Origin: Flavobacteriaceae bacterium
GTDB taxonomy: Bacteria; Bacteroidota; Bacteroidia; Flavobacteriales; Flavobacteriaceae
Assembly (NCBI GenBank): GCA_004762155.1
Contig: SIHP01000017.1
Location: 1-63,788 of the forward strand
DNA length: 63,788 nucleotides
Direction of reading: 5' to 3'
Position numbers and translations under genes: made by a program. The notes under the pieces were generated by a model. The model saw only the letters and a program-made list of their open reading frames with translations. It searched no databases and had not been told where the DNA came from. Numbering within the stretch: the stretch's first letter is position 1; each line of letters starts with the position of its first letter. This document shows positions 18,192-25,970 of this stretch, one piece after another.

Positions 18192-18686
18192 TTATTGAAC
18201 AGTAACATTTTTTGGTGTTGTTGGATTATATCCAAAATCTGGTTCTGGTAATTCTATACCCAATTGATTTATAATAAAACCAATTATCGCAAAATGATGT
18301 ATTGCGTGGCTGTGTGCTTGTATTAATGTACTTATTAAGGTATAATCTACAGTTACTAAACCTTTACCCAAATCATCAGTAACTTTTATTAATTTATTAT
18401 AATCTTCAGAATTTAATAAATGTAATTTTTCTATTATTTGTTTACAATAAAGAATACCACTTTGTGTCTCTTTTTGTGCTAATTCATTCCTTTTCCTACA
18501 AGAAAAATCAATATTATTACTTTCAATACCTTCAAAGACACATAAAAAAACATCAAGTATATGTCGTATATTATTACCTATACTAGAATAATAAGGTGGT
18601 ATTGTACAATTACTATAATCTTCATCAGAAATTGCTTCTAGAAGTTTAATTCCTCTTTGTAAATTTTCTTCTATTGCTTTTATCAT
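18192..18686 (-). CDS. DinB-family protein
   Basis: A 164-residue DinB/YfiT-like four-helix bundle protein. His residues in the expected places (NNIRHILDVF in the first half, QAHSHAIHHFAIIGF in the second) would form the metal site seen in this superfamily, whose members include thiol-dependent transferases. It ends in the typical PEPDFGYNPTTP-like tail. Convergent with the T9SS protein, with only 6 nt between the stops. Substrate unknown. Confidence 0.75.
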   Translation of the reverse strand: MIKAIEENLQRGIKLLEAISDEDYSNCTIPPYYSSIGNNIRHILDVFLCVFEGIESNNIDFSCRKRNELAQKETQSGILYCKQIIEKLHLLNSEDYNKLIKVTDDLGKGLVTVDYTLISTLIQAHSHAIHHFAIIGFIINQLGIELPEPDFGYNPTTPKNVTVQ

Positions 18687-18936
18687 TATTAATACTTTCT
18701 AATATATGTCCTGTAAATATAGAAAAAATTACATCTTGTATTATAAACTTTTTTGCTAAAAGAAAAAACACATTATAAAAAACTAATTAACAGTTATTTA
18801 TAGTATTTTAAAAATCAATATAAATTTATGGGCATGCTATTTGAAAATATATTACAAATGCGAAAGCCGAAAAGTATATAGAGTAGGTATAACTTAAACT
18901 TTACAGGTATAATAGCAGAAAATATTAATACAAAAA

Positions 18937-19309
18937 ATAACAATGTTGGGGTTAACTATCGTTTTAATGACGCGGTAACTTTTACAGAAAAGAGGAATTG
19001 AATTTCATGTTTTTTTAGATGAAGGTTTTGATTTTAACACAAACAATATCAATAATGGTTATTATTACTATAATGATAATAAAGTTAGAAGAAATATTAT
19101 AATGATAGTTTTAATATCAACATAAATTTAGGTAGTGTTTGTGATTATGATGATGTATATTTTTACAGTAGAAATTTTAGAGACAATAACTTCTTTTATT
19201 GCAGAGCTCTACCAAATGCAAAAATTGGTAAAAGAAATAAAATCATTAAAAGAAGAAAACCAAATAGAAAAGTTGTTAAACCTAACAGTAAAAAAATAAC
19301 AAGACGGTA
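18937..19309 (+). pseudogene. decayed Flavobacteriaceae secreted-protein gene
   Basis: Coding-like sequence in three frames: NNVGVNYRFNDAVTFTE, then RGIEFHVFLDEGFDFNTNNI and NGYYYYNDNKVRRN, then SVCDYDDVYFYSRNFRDNNF with a basic tail (KIIKRRKPNRKVVKPNSKK) ending at a TAA near 19309. The first break is a single extra A (ACAGAAAAGAGG), the second lies near 19090-19100, and no start is left upstream. The pieces recall a conserved Tyr/Arg-rich secreted protein of Flavobacteriaceae with no known function. This explains most of the 0.9-kb space before the siderophore receptor. Confidence 0.6.
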
Positions 19310-19416
19310 AGAACAACTGTTAAATAAAATTGTGAAAACAACTAGAACAATTATTAACAAAATAACTTAAAAAGTCAAAAGAGAGTCCCTTTTGGCTTTT
19401 CTATTAAATATACCCA

Positions 19417-19446
19417 AAATCAAGGCAGAAAGCCTTGATTTTTTTG
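19417..19446 (+). terminator. terminator upstream of the siderophore receptor
   Basis: Perfect inverted repeat AATCAAGGC/GCCTTGATT (19418-19440) followed by seven T residues. A weaker hairpin with the sequence AGTCAAAAG ... CTTTTGGCT lies just before it (about 19375-19400). Confidence 0.75.
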
Positions 19447-19490
19447 TGATTTGAATTTAAAAACAGAAAATGAATGTTAAAAACACGAAA

Positions 19491-19513
19491 TTATTTAAAT
19501 TTAATCTAAATAA
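19491..19513. promoter_or_regulatory. palindromic operator candidate upstream of the siderophore receptor
   Basis: Near-perfect palindrome with TTATTTA and TAAATAA arms and one mismatched pair, 4-26 nt before the TTG of the promoter. A second half-like copy (ATTAAATCTAAAT, about 19562-19574) sits after the -7 box. The position and the regulated gene type suggest a metal-dependent repressor such as Fur or a DtxR-type protein; this is inference. Confidence 0.45.
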
Positions 19514-19516
19514 ACT

Positions 19517-19546
19517 TTGAAGTTAAAATTATCTTAAATAGATTTG
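19517..19546 (+). promoter_or_regulatory. promoter of the siderophore receptor gene
   Basis: TTG at 19517-19519, a 19-nt spacer, then TAGATTTG at 19539-19546, 33 nt before the ATG. Confidence 0.6.
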
Positions 19547-19579
19547 CTAAAATTATTTTTATTAAATCTAAATTAAAGA

Positions 19580-21991
19580 ATGAAACATTTATTTACTACC
19601 ATATTTATAGTATTCTTTATGGTAAGCTTAAACGCACAAAACAATATTAAAGGTAATGTTGTTGACAATGACCAAACTCCTTTAGTTGGTGTATCAATTG
19701 TTATAAAAGGGACAGATATTGGTACAATGACTAATATTGATGGAGAGTTTGAATTAAAAAACGTTAAAGACTCCTCTACTCTAGTTATATCTTATATAGG
19801 ATACAAAACAAAAGAAGTAAAAGCACTTAACGAAATTGGAACTATAATTTTATTTGAAGGGAATGAAATTTTAGAAGAAATTACAATAGAAGCAGATAGA
19901 AAGAATAAGTTCTCTAGAAAACAGAGTGCTTATGTAGCCAAAATGCCTCTTAAAAATATTGAAAACTCTCAAGTTTATAATACTATTACCAATCAATTAA
20001 TTGTATCACAAGACATTAATACTTTAGGAGATGCCTTAAAAAATGCGACAGGTATTAGTAAGTTATGGAATGCTACAGGTAGATCAAATGATGGTGCTGC
20101 TTTTTATAGTAGTCGTGGATTTGCTGTACAACCACAATTTGTTAATGGTCTTATAGGTTTAACTAACGGATCTATTAATGCTTCAAACATTGAACGTATA
20201 GAGGTTATAAAAGGCCCTTCTGGTACTCTTTTTGGTGGTTCAGGAGATTACAATTATGGTGGTTTAATTAACATTGTAACCAAAAAGCCATATAAAGGAA
20301 CTGGTGGAAGTATTTCTGCTAGTTATGGATCGTTTGACTTTAAAAGCATTAATGCTGATATTAACATAACTGATAAAAGCGAAAAATTTTCTTTCCGTTT
20401 TAATGCTGGTTTTCAAGGTCAAGGAAATTTTCAAGATGCTGGCTTGAATGAAGCTTATTTTATGGCACCTTCTTTTTCATATAAAATAAACAATAAACTT
20501 ACAGTTAATGTTTCTTATGAAGCAAATTCAGGTACACAAACCAACCCAACTTCTTTATTCTTTAATAGAAGTATCCCTTTAAATTTTAATACTGTTGATG
20601 AGTTGGACCTCAACAATGAGGCTTCATTTACAGATAACAGTGTTACTATTAAAAATCCAACTCGAAATTATAGAGGTGAGGTTGTTTGGAAAATTTCAGA
20701 TACATGGTCATCTCAAACATTAGTAGGAGGTAGTAATGCAAAATCATCTGGATATTATGCTTACTTATGGAACCAAGAGGAATACAATGCTGATTTTACG
20801 ATTATTACTGGCGCTCCTAACTTCTATACTTATTTTCAAGATTTACAATCTGAAACTAAATCTCTTAATTTGCAACAAAACTTTACTGGTGAATTTAAGC
20901 TAGGAGACCTTAATAATAAATTATTAGTTGGTCTTGATTATCAAAATGAACAACAATTAGATAATAGTTCTCCCTATTTTTATTTAAACACTTACAACCC
21001 TCAAGGTGAAGTTATAGCAGGAGTTGAAACTAGTGCTACTAATATGGCTTCTACTATTAGTACTTTGTTCCCTGTATATCAATCATTATATGGTTCTGAA
21101 TACACTAATTCAAATATTTCAAGTAATATTTATGGTGCTTATATCTCTGATGTAATTAATATTTTACCTGAATTATCATTAATGGCAAGTATTCGTTATG
21201 ATAAATACCAGTATAAAGGTGATAAAAATACAGAAGATGATAATGATACGGAATTTGAGGACAATACTTTTTCCCCAAAATTTGGAATTGTTTATCAACC
21301 AATTTTAGACAAACTATCAGTTTTCGCAAATTATCAGAATGGTTATTCATATTTAAGCCCTCAATATCTTACAGATACAGATACTCAAGAAACCTACTTA
21401 CAAGTTTATGATATAGAAAAAGCAAATCAACTTGAATTTGGTGTGAAATCTAATTTATTTAACAATAAATTAGAAGCAACTTTAAGTTTTTACAACATAA
21501 ATGTTGATAATAAGTACTCATACTTTACAAGAACCCAAGATACCAAAGTAAATAGCAAAGGTTTTGAATTAGATGTAAATGCAAACCCTATAAATAGATT
21601 AAATATACATGGAGGGTTTAGTTATAATGACGCTACTATTACAGATTCTCCAAGCGACAGAGGTTTAGAAGGTTCAAGATATGAACAAGCTGGACCAGAT
21701 ATCACCTATAATTTATGGGCAGATTATAAATTAGAACAAGGCTTTGGTTTTGGACTGGGGTTAAATGGTGCTAGTGATTACGATACTATGGTTTATTATA
21801 AAGAACTTACAGGTGGATTCATTTTACCTGCATACACTATCTTTAACGCTTCTGTGTATTATGAACATGAAAAATTTAGAATTGGTGTTAAGGCAAATAA
21901 CTTTACCAACAAAGAATATTATACTGGTTGGAGTACAATAACTCCAGAGCAACCAAGCTCTTTTATAGGTTCTATAACCTATAAATTCTAA
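19580..21991 (+). CDS. TonB-dependent siderophore receptor
   Basis: Outer-membrane TonB-dependent receptor of 803 residues, likely for a ferric siderophore. Order: signal peptide (1-20); carboxypeptidase-regulatory-like domain typical of Bacteroidota (IKGNVVDNDQTPLVGVSIVI, about 23-98); plug domain with GDALKNATGISKLWNATGRS, FYSSRGF and IERIEVIKGPSGTLFGG (about 135-235); 22-strand barrel ending in FIGSITYKF with the terminal aromatic residue. The FYSSRGF and IKGPSGTLFG motifs place it with FhuA/FecA-type siderophore receptors. A promoter and a palindromic operator candidate precede it, and a PepSY protein follows. Confidence 0.9.
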   Translation: MKHLFTTIFIVFFMVSLNAQNNIKGNVVDNDQTPLVGVSIVIKGTDIGTMTNIDGEFELKNVKDSSTLVISYIGYKTKEVKALNEIGTIILFEGNEILEEITIEADRKNKFSRKQSAYVAKMPLKNIENSQVYNTITNQLIVSQDINTLGDALKNATGISKLWNATGRSNDGAAFYSSRGFAVQPQFVNGLIGLTNGSINASNIERIEVIKGPSGTLFGGSGDYNYGGLINIVTKKPYKGTGGSISASYGSFDFKSINADINITDKSEKFSFRFNAGFQGQGNFQDAGLNEAYFMAPSFSYKINNKLTVNVSYEANSGTQTNPTSLFFNRSIPLNFNTVDELDLNNEASFTDNSVTIKNPTRNYRGEVVWKISDTWSSQTLVGGSNAKSSGYYAYLWNQEEYNADFTIITGAPNFYTYFQDLQSETKSLNLQQNFTGEFKLGDLNNKLLVGLDYQNEQQLDNSSPYFYLNTYNPQGEVIAGVETSATNMASTISTLFPVYQSLYGSEYTNSNISSNIYGAYISDVINILPELSLMASIRYDKYQYKGDKNTEDDNDTEFEDNTFSPKFGIVYQPILDKLSVFANYQNGYSYLSPQYLTDTDTQETYLQVYDIEKANQLEFGVKSNLFNNKLEATLSFYNINVDNKYSYFTRTQDTKVNSKGFELDVNANPINRLNIHGGFSYNDATITDSPSDRGLEGSRYEQAGPDITYNLWADYKLEQGFGFGLGLNGASDYDTMVYYKELTGGFILPAYTIFNASVYYEHEKFRIGVKANNFTNKEYYTGWSTITPEQPSSFIGSITYKF

Positions 21992-22011
21992 AGAAAAACA
22001 TATTATTTACC

Positions 22012-22040
22012 AAGGCAATCCTTACAGGATTGCCTTTTCA
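22012..22040 (+). terminator. hairpin between receptor and PepSY gene
   Basis: Inverted repeat AAGGCAATCC/GGATTGCCTT (22012-22036) followed by TT, ending 15 nt before the next ATG. The short T-run suggests an attenuator or partial terminator that lowers expression of the downstream gene. Confidence 0.6.
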
Positions 22041-22051
22041 CATTTAAAAAA

Positions 22052-23179
22052 ATGACCTTAAAAAAAATAATATTTCAAATACATAAATACATTGGTTTAA
22101 CTACAGGAATTGTTGTCTTTATAGTTGCCATAACAGGTTGTTGTTGGTCTTTTAAAGATGAAATAGAAAGTTTATACGATGATTATAAAACTGTTATTCC
22201 ACAAGAAGAACCAATAATAAATGTTACTAAAGCCAAAGAAATTGCCCAAACCATTTTTCCTAATGAGCATATTCATGGCGCTTTATATCAGAATAATAAC
22301 AAAAGTGCTGTTGAAGTTATTTTTTATAATGAAACTCCTGAGTTTTATCAAAGTGTATTTTTAAATCCATATTCTGGTGAGATACTAAAAATAAAAGATC
22401 ATACTTCTGGCTTTTTTGGTTTTGTTTTAAAAGGGCATGTTAGGTTATGGTTACCTAAAGGTATTGGAGAACAAATTGTTGGTGTATCAATATTATTATT
22501 TTTAATTATTATTGTTTCTGGTATTATTCTTTGGCTTCCTAAAAAAAGAAAAAACTTAAAACAACGTATAAAATTCGACTGGAAAGAAACTACACGTTGG
22601 AAACGTAAAAATTTCGATTTACATACTGTACTAGGATTTTATGTTTCATCATTAGCTTTTATTATTGCTTTTACTGGCTGTGTAATGGCTTATGATTGGT
22701 TCTATTATATTTACTACAAATCTATCGGCGGAGAACATACTGCTTTTTTTGAAGTTCCTAAAAATGAAAGTTTAACAATTAATATTGATGACAAAACTTA
22801 TCCTATGGATAAATTAATTCCTTTATTAAAAAAACAAAACCCTGAAGCTGTTAGCTATGAACTGCATTACCCAGAAGGCAAAGAACATAGTATTTATGTT
22901 GAAGTAGAAAATACAAAAGGGATGCATTATGATGCTGATTATCGTTTTTTTGATCAGAAAACACTAAAAGAAATAGAAATTACAGCTTTGTATAGTAAAT
23001 ACAAAAAAACAAAACTTTCTGATAAGCTGTTATTAATGAACTACGACATTCATATTGGTGCTATAGGGGGTGTAATTGGTAAAATAATTGCCTTTTTAGC
23101 TAGTCTGTTAATGGCTTCTTTACCAGTTACTGGAATATTTTTATGGTATGGAAGAAAATATAAACAAAAACAGAGTTAA
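22052..23179 (+). CDS. PepSY-associated TM helix protein (iron reductase-like)
   Basis: Inner-membrane protein of 375 residues with four membrane helices (about residues 16-36, 146-168, 192-214 and near 340-368) and two periplasmic PepSY-like regions. This family accompanies ferric-siderophore receptors and includes proteins proposed to reduce or release iron from siderophores in the periplasm. Conserved His residues flank the helices (KYIGLTTG start, FKGHVRLWLP-like loop, DLHTVLGFY). It lies 60 nt after the receptor gene behind a hairpin, so probably the same transcript with reduced expression. Confidence 0.8.
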   Translation: MTLKKIIFQIHKYIGLTTGIVVFIVAITGCCWSFKDEIESLYDDYKTVIPQEEPIINVTKAKEIAQTIFPNEHIHGALYQNNNKSAVEVIFYNETPEFYQSVFLNPYSGEILKIKDHTSGFFGFVLKGHVRLWLPKGIGEQIVGVSILLFLIIIVSGIILWLPKKRKNLKQRIKFDWKETTRWKRKNFDLHTVLGFYVSSLAFIIAFTGCVMAYDWFYYIYYKSIGGEHTAFFEVPKNESLTINIDDKTYPMDKLIPLLKKQNPEAVSYELHYPEGKEHSIYVEVENTKGMHYDADYRFFDQKTLKEIEITALYSKYKKTKLSDKLLLMNYDIHIGAIGGVIGKIIAFLASLLMASLPVTGIFLWYGRKYKQKQS

Positions 23180-23216
23180 AATATTAACTCTGTTTTGATT
23201 GAATAAATTAAAAAGC

Positions 23217-23933
23217 TTAAAGAATTAATTCTTTGGGCTTTTTTCTTAAAGTTACTACTGAGTAACTCTTATCTATCCATTCACCTTGCATAGTCTTCTT
23301 TCTTTCAAATCTTTCTTTAATATCAAAAGACTCAAATCTTGTTTCACCAATTAACTTCTTAATCTTATACTCATCGTATAAAATAAACACATCACTATCA
23401 ACAGAAGATAATTTATCGATAAAAGTACTATTAGCAAAGGTTAACACAAACACTCCTCCTGGTTTTAATACTCTAAACATTTCATTTAAAAACTGAACAG
23501 GGTTTTCTGAAAAGTAAATAGTATTAACTGCCAAGATTCTATCAAAAATATTATGCACATATGGTATTTTGTAACCGTCGTATAACTGAAATAAGGCGTC
23601 GTTCTTTTTTATATATTTAGAATTTATCTTAACAGCTTCATCTTTCATAAGCTCTGATATTTCCATTCCAAAATATTTTATATTTGGAGCTTGCTCCATT
23701 AAATATGGTAGATGTTTACAACTACCATGACCTAGTTCTAAAACTCTATTTTTTTCTTCTAACTCTAATGACTGTATGCTCTGACGAATCATTTTATCGT
23801 GATTTTCATTAAGTAATTCATCTATAACAATTCCTTCATTACCTTCTGGACAACGAAACTGTTTTGCTACAGAATTTAAATTTTTACTTTCAAGTGACAG
23901 CATATTTTTTGATTCTATTAACGCTACATTCAT
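23217..23933 (-). CDS. class I SAM-dependent methyltransferase, copy 1
   Basis: A 238-residue Rossmann-fold methyltransferase. Motif I is RVLELGHGSCKHLPYL (about residues 62-77), with HGSC in place of the usual glycine-rich loop. Later motifs are YFGMEISELM (SAM ribose acidic residue), ILAVNTIYF and FRVLKPGGVFVLTFA. A conserved N-terminal segment, FRCPEGNEGIVIDELL, precedes the fold. It is a close paralogue of the gene at 24115 and has its own -7 box (24012-24019), so the pair need not be one transcript. Substrate unknown; small molecules or lipids are both possible. Confidence 0.8.
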   Translation of the reverse strand: MNVALIESKNMLSLESKNLNSVAKQFRCPEGNEGIVIDELLNENHDKMIRQSIQSLELEEKNRVLELGHGSCKHLPYLMEQAPNIKYFGMEISELMKDEAVKINSKYIKKNDALFQLYDGYKIPYVHNIFDRILAVNTIYFSENPVQFLNEMFRVLKPGGVFVLTFANSTFIDKLSSVDSDVFILYDEYKIKKLIGETRFESFDIKERFERKKTMQGEWIDKSYSVVTLRKKPKELIL

Positions 23934-24011
23934 AAGGGTGTTTTTTATATTAAAAAATTTAAAAAGGAACTTTTAATATTTTTGAGATATTTTTTTTTAG
24001 TTCCTTTACTA

Positions 24012-24019
24012 CAAAGGTA
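24012..24019 (-). promoter_or_regulatory. -7 box before methyltransferase copy 1
   Basis: TACCTTTG on the minus strand, 79 nt before the start at 23933. No good TTG at the expected distance was seen. Confidence 0.4.
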
Positions 24020-24080
24020 CTGGCTTAAATAGTTTCATTTTATGTCGGTACACACAAAACGAAGTGCTTTTTAACATGAA

Positions 24081-24103
24081 AAAACATGCCAAAAAGCATG
24101 TTT
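24081..24103 (-). terminator. terminator of methyltransferase copy 2
   Basis: Stem of AAACATGC with GCATGTTT around a short A-rich loop, just after the stop at 24115 in the leftward direction and followed by a T-rich run on the minus strand. Confidence 0.65.
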
Positions 24104-24114
24104 TGAAAAAGACA

Positions 24115-24837
24115 TTAATTTAACTGACTATTTTTAAATACTTTACTCAATGTTACAATTAAATAATCCCTATCAACCCATTCTCCAGACTTACTTTTAA
24201 CCCTTTCTGTTTCTTCTTTTATTTTGAGTAAAGTAAAATCAGTTTGTGCAATTAACTCTTTAATTTTTAATTTATCATAAAGTTTAAATACATCGTTATT
24301 AACTACAAAAGGTAACTGTTTCATAAAACCACCATCTGCAAATGTTAAAACAAAAACACCTCCTGGTTTTAAAACACGGTACATTTCATTTAAAAATTTT
24401 ACAGGAGACTCTATAAAGTAGATAGTATTAACTGTTAATATCTTATCAAAAAAACTACATACATAAGGTATGTTACATCCATTATAGGTTTGAAATAAAG
24501 CTTGTCTATTATTTATACTAGCTTCATTTATTTTTTCTGCTTCTTCTTTCATTACTTCAGAAATTTCCATTCCAAAATACTTTAAATCTTCAGCTCTTTT
24601 TAATAAACTTTCTAAATGATTACAACTTCCATGACCTAACTCTAAGATTCTATTTCTTTCTTTTAACTGAAGAGCACTTATGCTTTCTTCAATCATTTTA
24701 TTATTAGTTTCTTTTAATAATGCTCCTATAGCTATTCCTTCATTTCCAGTAGGACAACGAAGTTGATGAGCTATCTTAATTAACTCTTCTGAATTTAAAA
24801 CAGATTTCTTTTCTGATTTTATAACCTTTTCTTTCAT
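24115..24837 (-). CDS. class I SAM-dependent methyltransferase, copy 2
   Basis: Paralogue of the gene at 23217 (240 residues from ATG 24837). It shares the N-terminal LRCPTGNEGIAIGALL block, motif I RILELGHGSCNHLESL with the same HGSC loop, YFGMEISEVM and YRVLKPGGVFVLTFA. The frame opens 18 codons earlier (24891), but that would overlap the upstream gene; ATG 24837 leaves a 16-nt gap and is preferred. Its Met-Lys-rich start differs from copy 1. A hairpin terminator follows at 24081-24103. Tandem copies beside iron-uptake genes suggest a shared metabolite, but no substrate can be named. Confidence 0.8.
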   Translation of the reverse strand: MKEKVIKSEKKSVLNSEELIKIAHQLRCPTGNEGIAIGALLKETNNKMIEESISALQLKERNRILELGHGSCNHLESLLKRAEDLKYFGMEISEVMKEEAEKINEASINNRQALFQTYNGCNIPYVCSFFDKILTVNTIYFIESPVKFLNEMYRVLKPGGVFVLTFADGGFMKQLPFVVNNDVFKLYDKLKIKELIAQTDFTLLKIKEETERVKSKSGEWVDRDYLIVTLSKVFKNSQLN

Positions 24838-24853
24838 AATAAAGTTTCTTTTA

Positions 24854-25201
24854 CTATTGTATTCTATTCTCTTGTAAAACTGAATCAACATTTAATATAA
24901 ACTGGGTTCCTAATATTAAATCTTCTAAAGAAGATAAAATGGTATCATCTACTTTTAACCCGATATCCAAAAAAGGATTAGACTTCCATAATTTATTTAA
25001 TCGTTCTCCTTTACATTGCTCGCAATTGCAAACTTCATTCACTCCATATGATGAGCGAACAACATTTAATAGATTATTCAACTCTGCAGAAGACATAAAA
25101 ATTCCAATATTGTTTATTACCATTTGCATAGTATACCTTAAATCTGAAGAACTTGCTATGCTGTATGTTGTTCCATAATTATTTTTATAAATCAATTTCA
25201 T
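24854..25201 (-). CDS. small protein with CNCEQC motif
   Basis: A 115-residue protein I cannot assign. It has no signal peptide. The middle carries a compact CNCEQC motif (about residues 58-63) that could bind iron or zinc. The first half (INNIGIFMSSAELNNLLNVV) faintly recalls the small Bacteroidota family DUF6686, but the match is weak. First gene of the leftward group with methyltransferase copy 2 (16 nt apart) and divergent from the iron-related operon at 25335. The 133-nt divergent spacer carries the palindromes listed below, so co-regulation by iron is possible. Confidence 0.6.
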   Translation of the reverse strand: MKLIYKNNYGTTYSIASSSDLRYTMQMVINNIGIFMSSAELNNLLNVVRSSYGVNEVCNCEQCKGERLNKLWKSNPFLDIGLKVDDTILSSLEDLILGTQFILNVDSVLQENRIQ

Positions 25202-25271
25202 TTTACTCTTATTTTTTATTATTTAACTTTTTAAATGACTGATAAATGTTTTTATTTAGAATCATTCTTAA

Positions 25272-25279
25272 TATATTTG
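25272..25279 (+). promoter_or_regulatory. -7 box of the PepSY/flavodoxin operon
   Basis: TATATTTG, 55 nt before the ATG at 25335. No TTG was found at the right distance; the upstream AGAATCATTCT region (about 25258-25268) may hold a regulator site instead. Confidence 0.45.
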
Positions 25280-25299
25280 CGTAAATATATGTTTTATTT

Positions 25300-25316
25300 T
25301 TATTTATTCTAAATAA
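25300..25316. promoter_or_regulatory. palindromic operator candidate in the divergent spacer
   Basis: TTATTTA-TTC-TAAATAA, a perfect 7-bp inverted repeat just downstream of the -7 box. The arms are identical to those of the palindrome before the siderophore receptor (19491-19513), though the centre is shorter. A shared iron-responsive repressor is a reasonable hypothesis. Confidence 0.45.
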
Positions 25317-25334
25317 TAATAATTTTTTATAATT

Positions 25335-25664
25335 ATGATTACAATAAGTATTGTGTTACTTTTTATAGGTTGTTTATTACTTTATTTCACTTCAAAAAAT
25401 ATAGCAATAACAGAAAATATTAGAATTAAAGAATGGTTTATAGCCTATAGAAAAGTTATAAGAGTTTTAAGTTTCATTTACATTTTCATTTCATTATTTG
25501 GAATAATATTAATGTTTAATGTTACTAAAGGGCTCATAGTTTGGTGTATCCTTTTGAGTATTATATTAAGCTTATTGGTTCTTATTACTCCTTTAAAAAT
25601 TATTACATATAAACATATAATAACAACATTTATAATTTTTATAATAATTGAATTAGTTATTTAA
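25335..25664 (+). CDS. small four-helix membrane protein (DUF3325-like)
   Basis: A 109-residue, strongly hydrophobic protein with four predicted membrane helices. In proteobacterial siderophore loci a PepSY protein is usually accompanied by small membrane proteins of the DUF3325 and DUF3649 families. Size, topology and place suggest this is the DUF3325-type member; the sequence alone is too diverged to be sure. First gene of an operon of four, with 3 nt to the next. Possibly a subunit of a membrane iron-reductase complex. Confidence 0.55.
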   Translation: MITISIVLLFIGCLLLYFTSKNIAITENIRIKEWFIAYRKVIRVLSFIYIFISLFGIILMFNVTKGLIVWCILLSIILSLLVLITPLKIITYKHIITTFIIFIIIELVI

Positions 25665-25667
25665 CTT

Positions 25668-25970
25668 ATGCCTGCAAATCAAAAATATTTGAACAAATCT
25701 TCTTGGCAACAATTTGCTAAAATCTCATCTGGAATTTTAGGTGGCTATATTATAACTGCTTTACTTCATATGAGTATAACGCTATGGTTACCCTATTCTA
25801 AAGAAGTTTTAGTTACCTCAATAATTAGTTTTTTTATTGTTTGGTGCTTCTTTTTAATCATTCCTTTTTTATTTAAAAATGGTTGGAAAGTATGGGGCCT
25901 TTATATGCTAATAAGTATAATACTATACAGTATTTATAGTTGTGGTAATCAAAATAATCCTTTTATATAA
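25668..25970 (+). CDS. DUF3649-like small membrane protein
   Basis: A 100-residue protein with three membrane helices. The stretch KISSGILGGYIITALLHMSI followed by TLWLPYSKEVLV and TSIISFFIVWCFF follows the DUF3649 pattern (a GGY helix, then LP and a second helix), a family found beside PepSY proteins and siderophore receptors. Its stop overlaps the start of the PepSY gene (TAATG), so the two are translationally coupled, and it probably works with that protein in periplasmic ferric-siderophore reduction. Confidence 0.6.
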   Translation: MPANQKYLNKSSWQQFAKISSGILGGYIITALLHMSITLWLPYSKEVLVTSIISFFIVWCFFLIIPFLFKNGWKVWGLYMLISIILYSIYSCGNQNNPFI

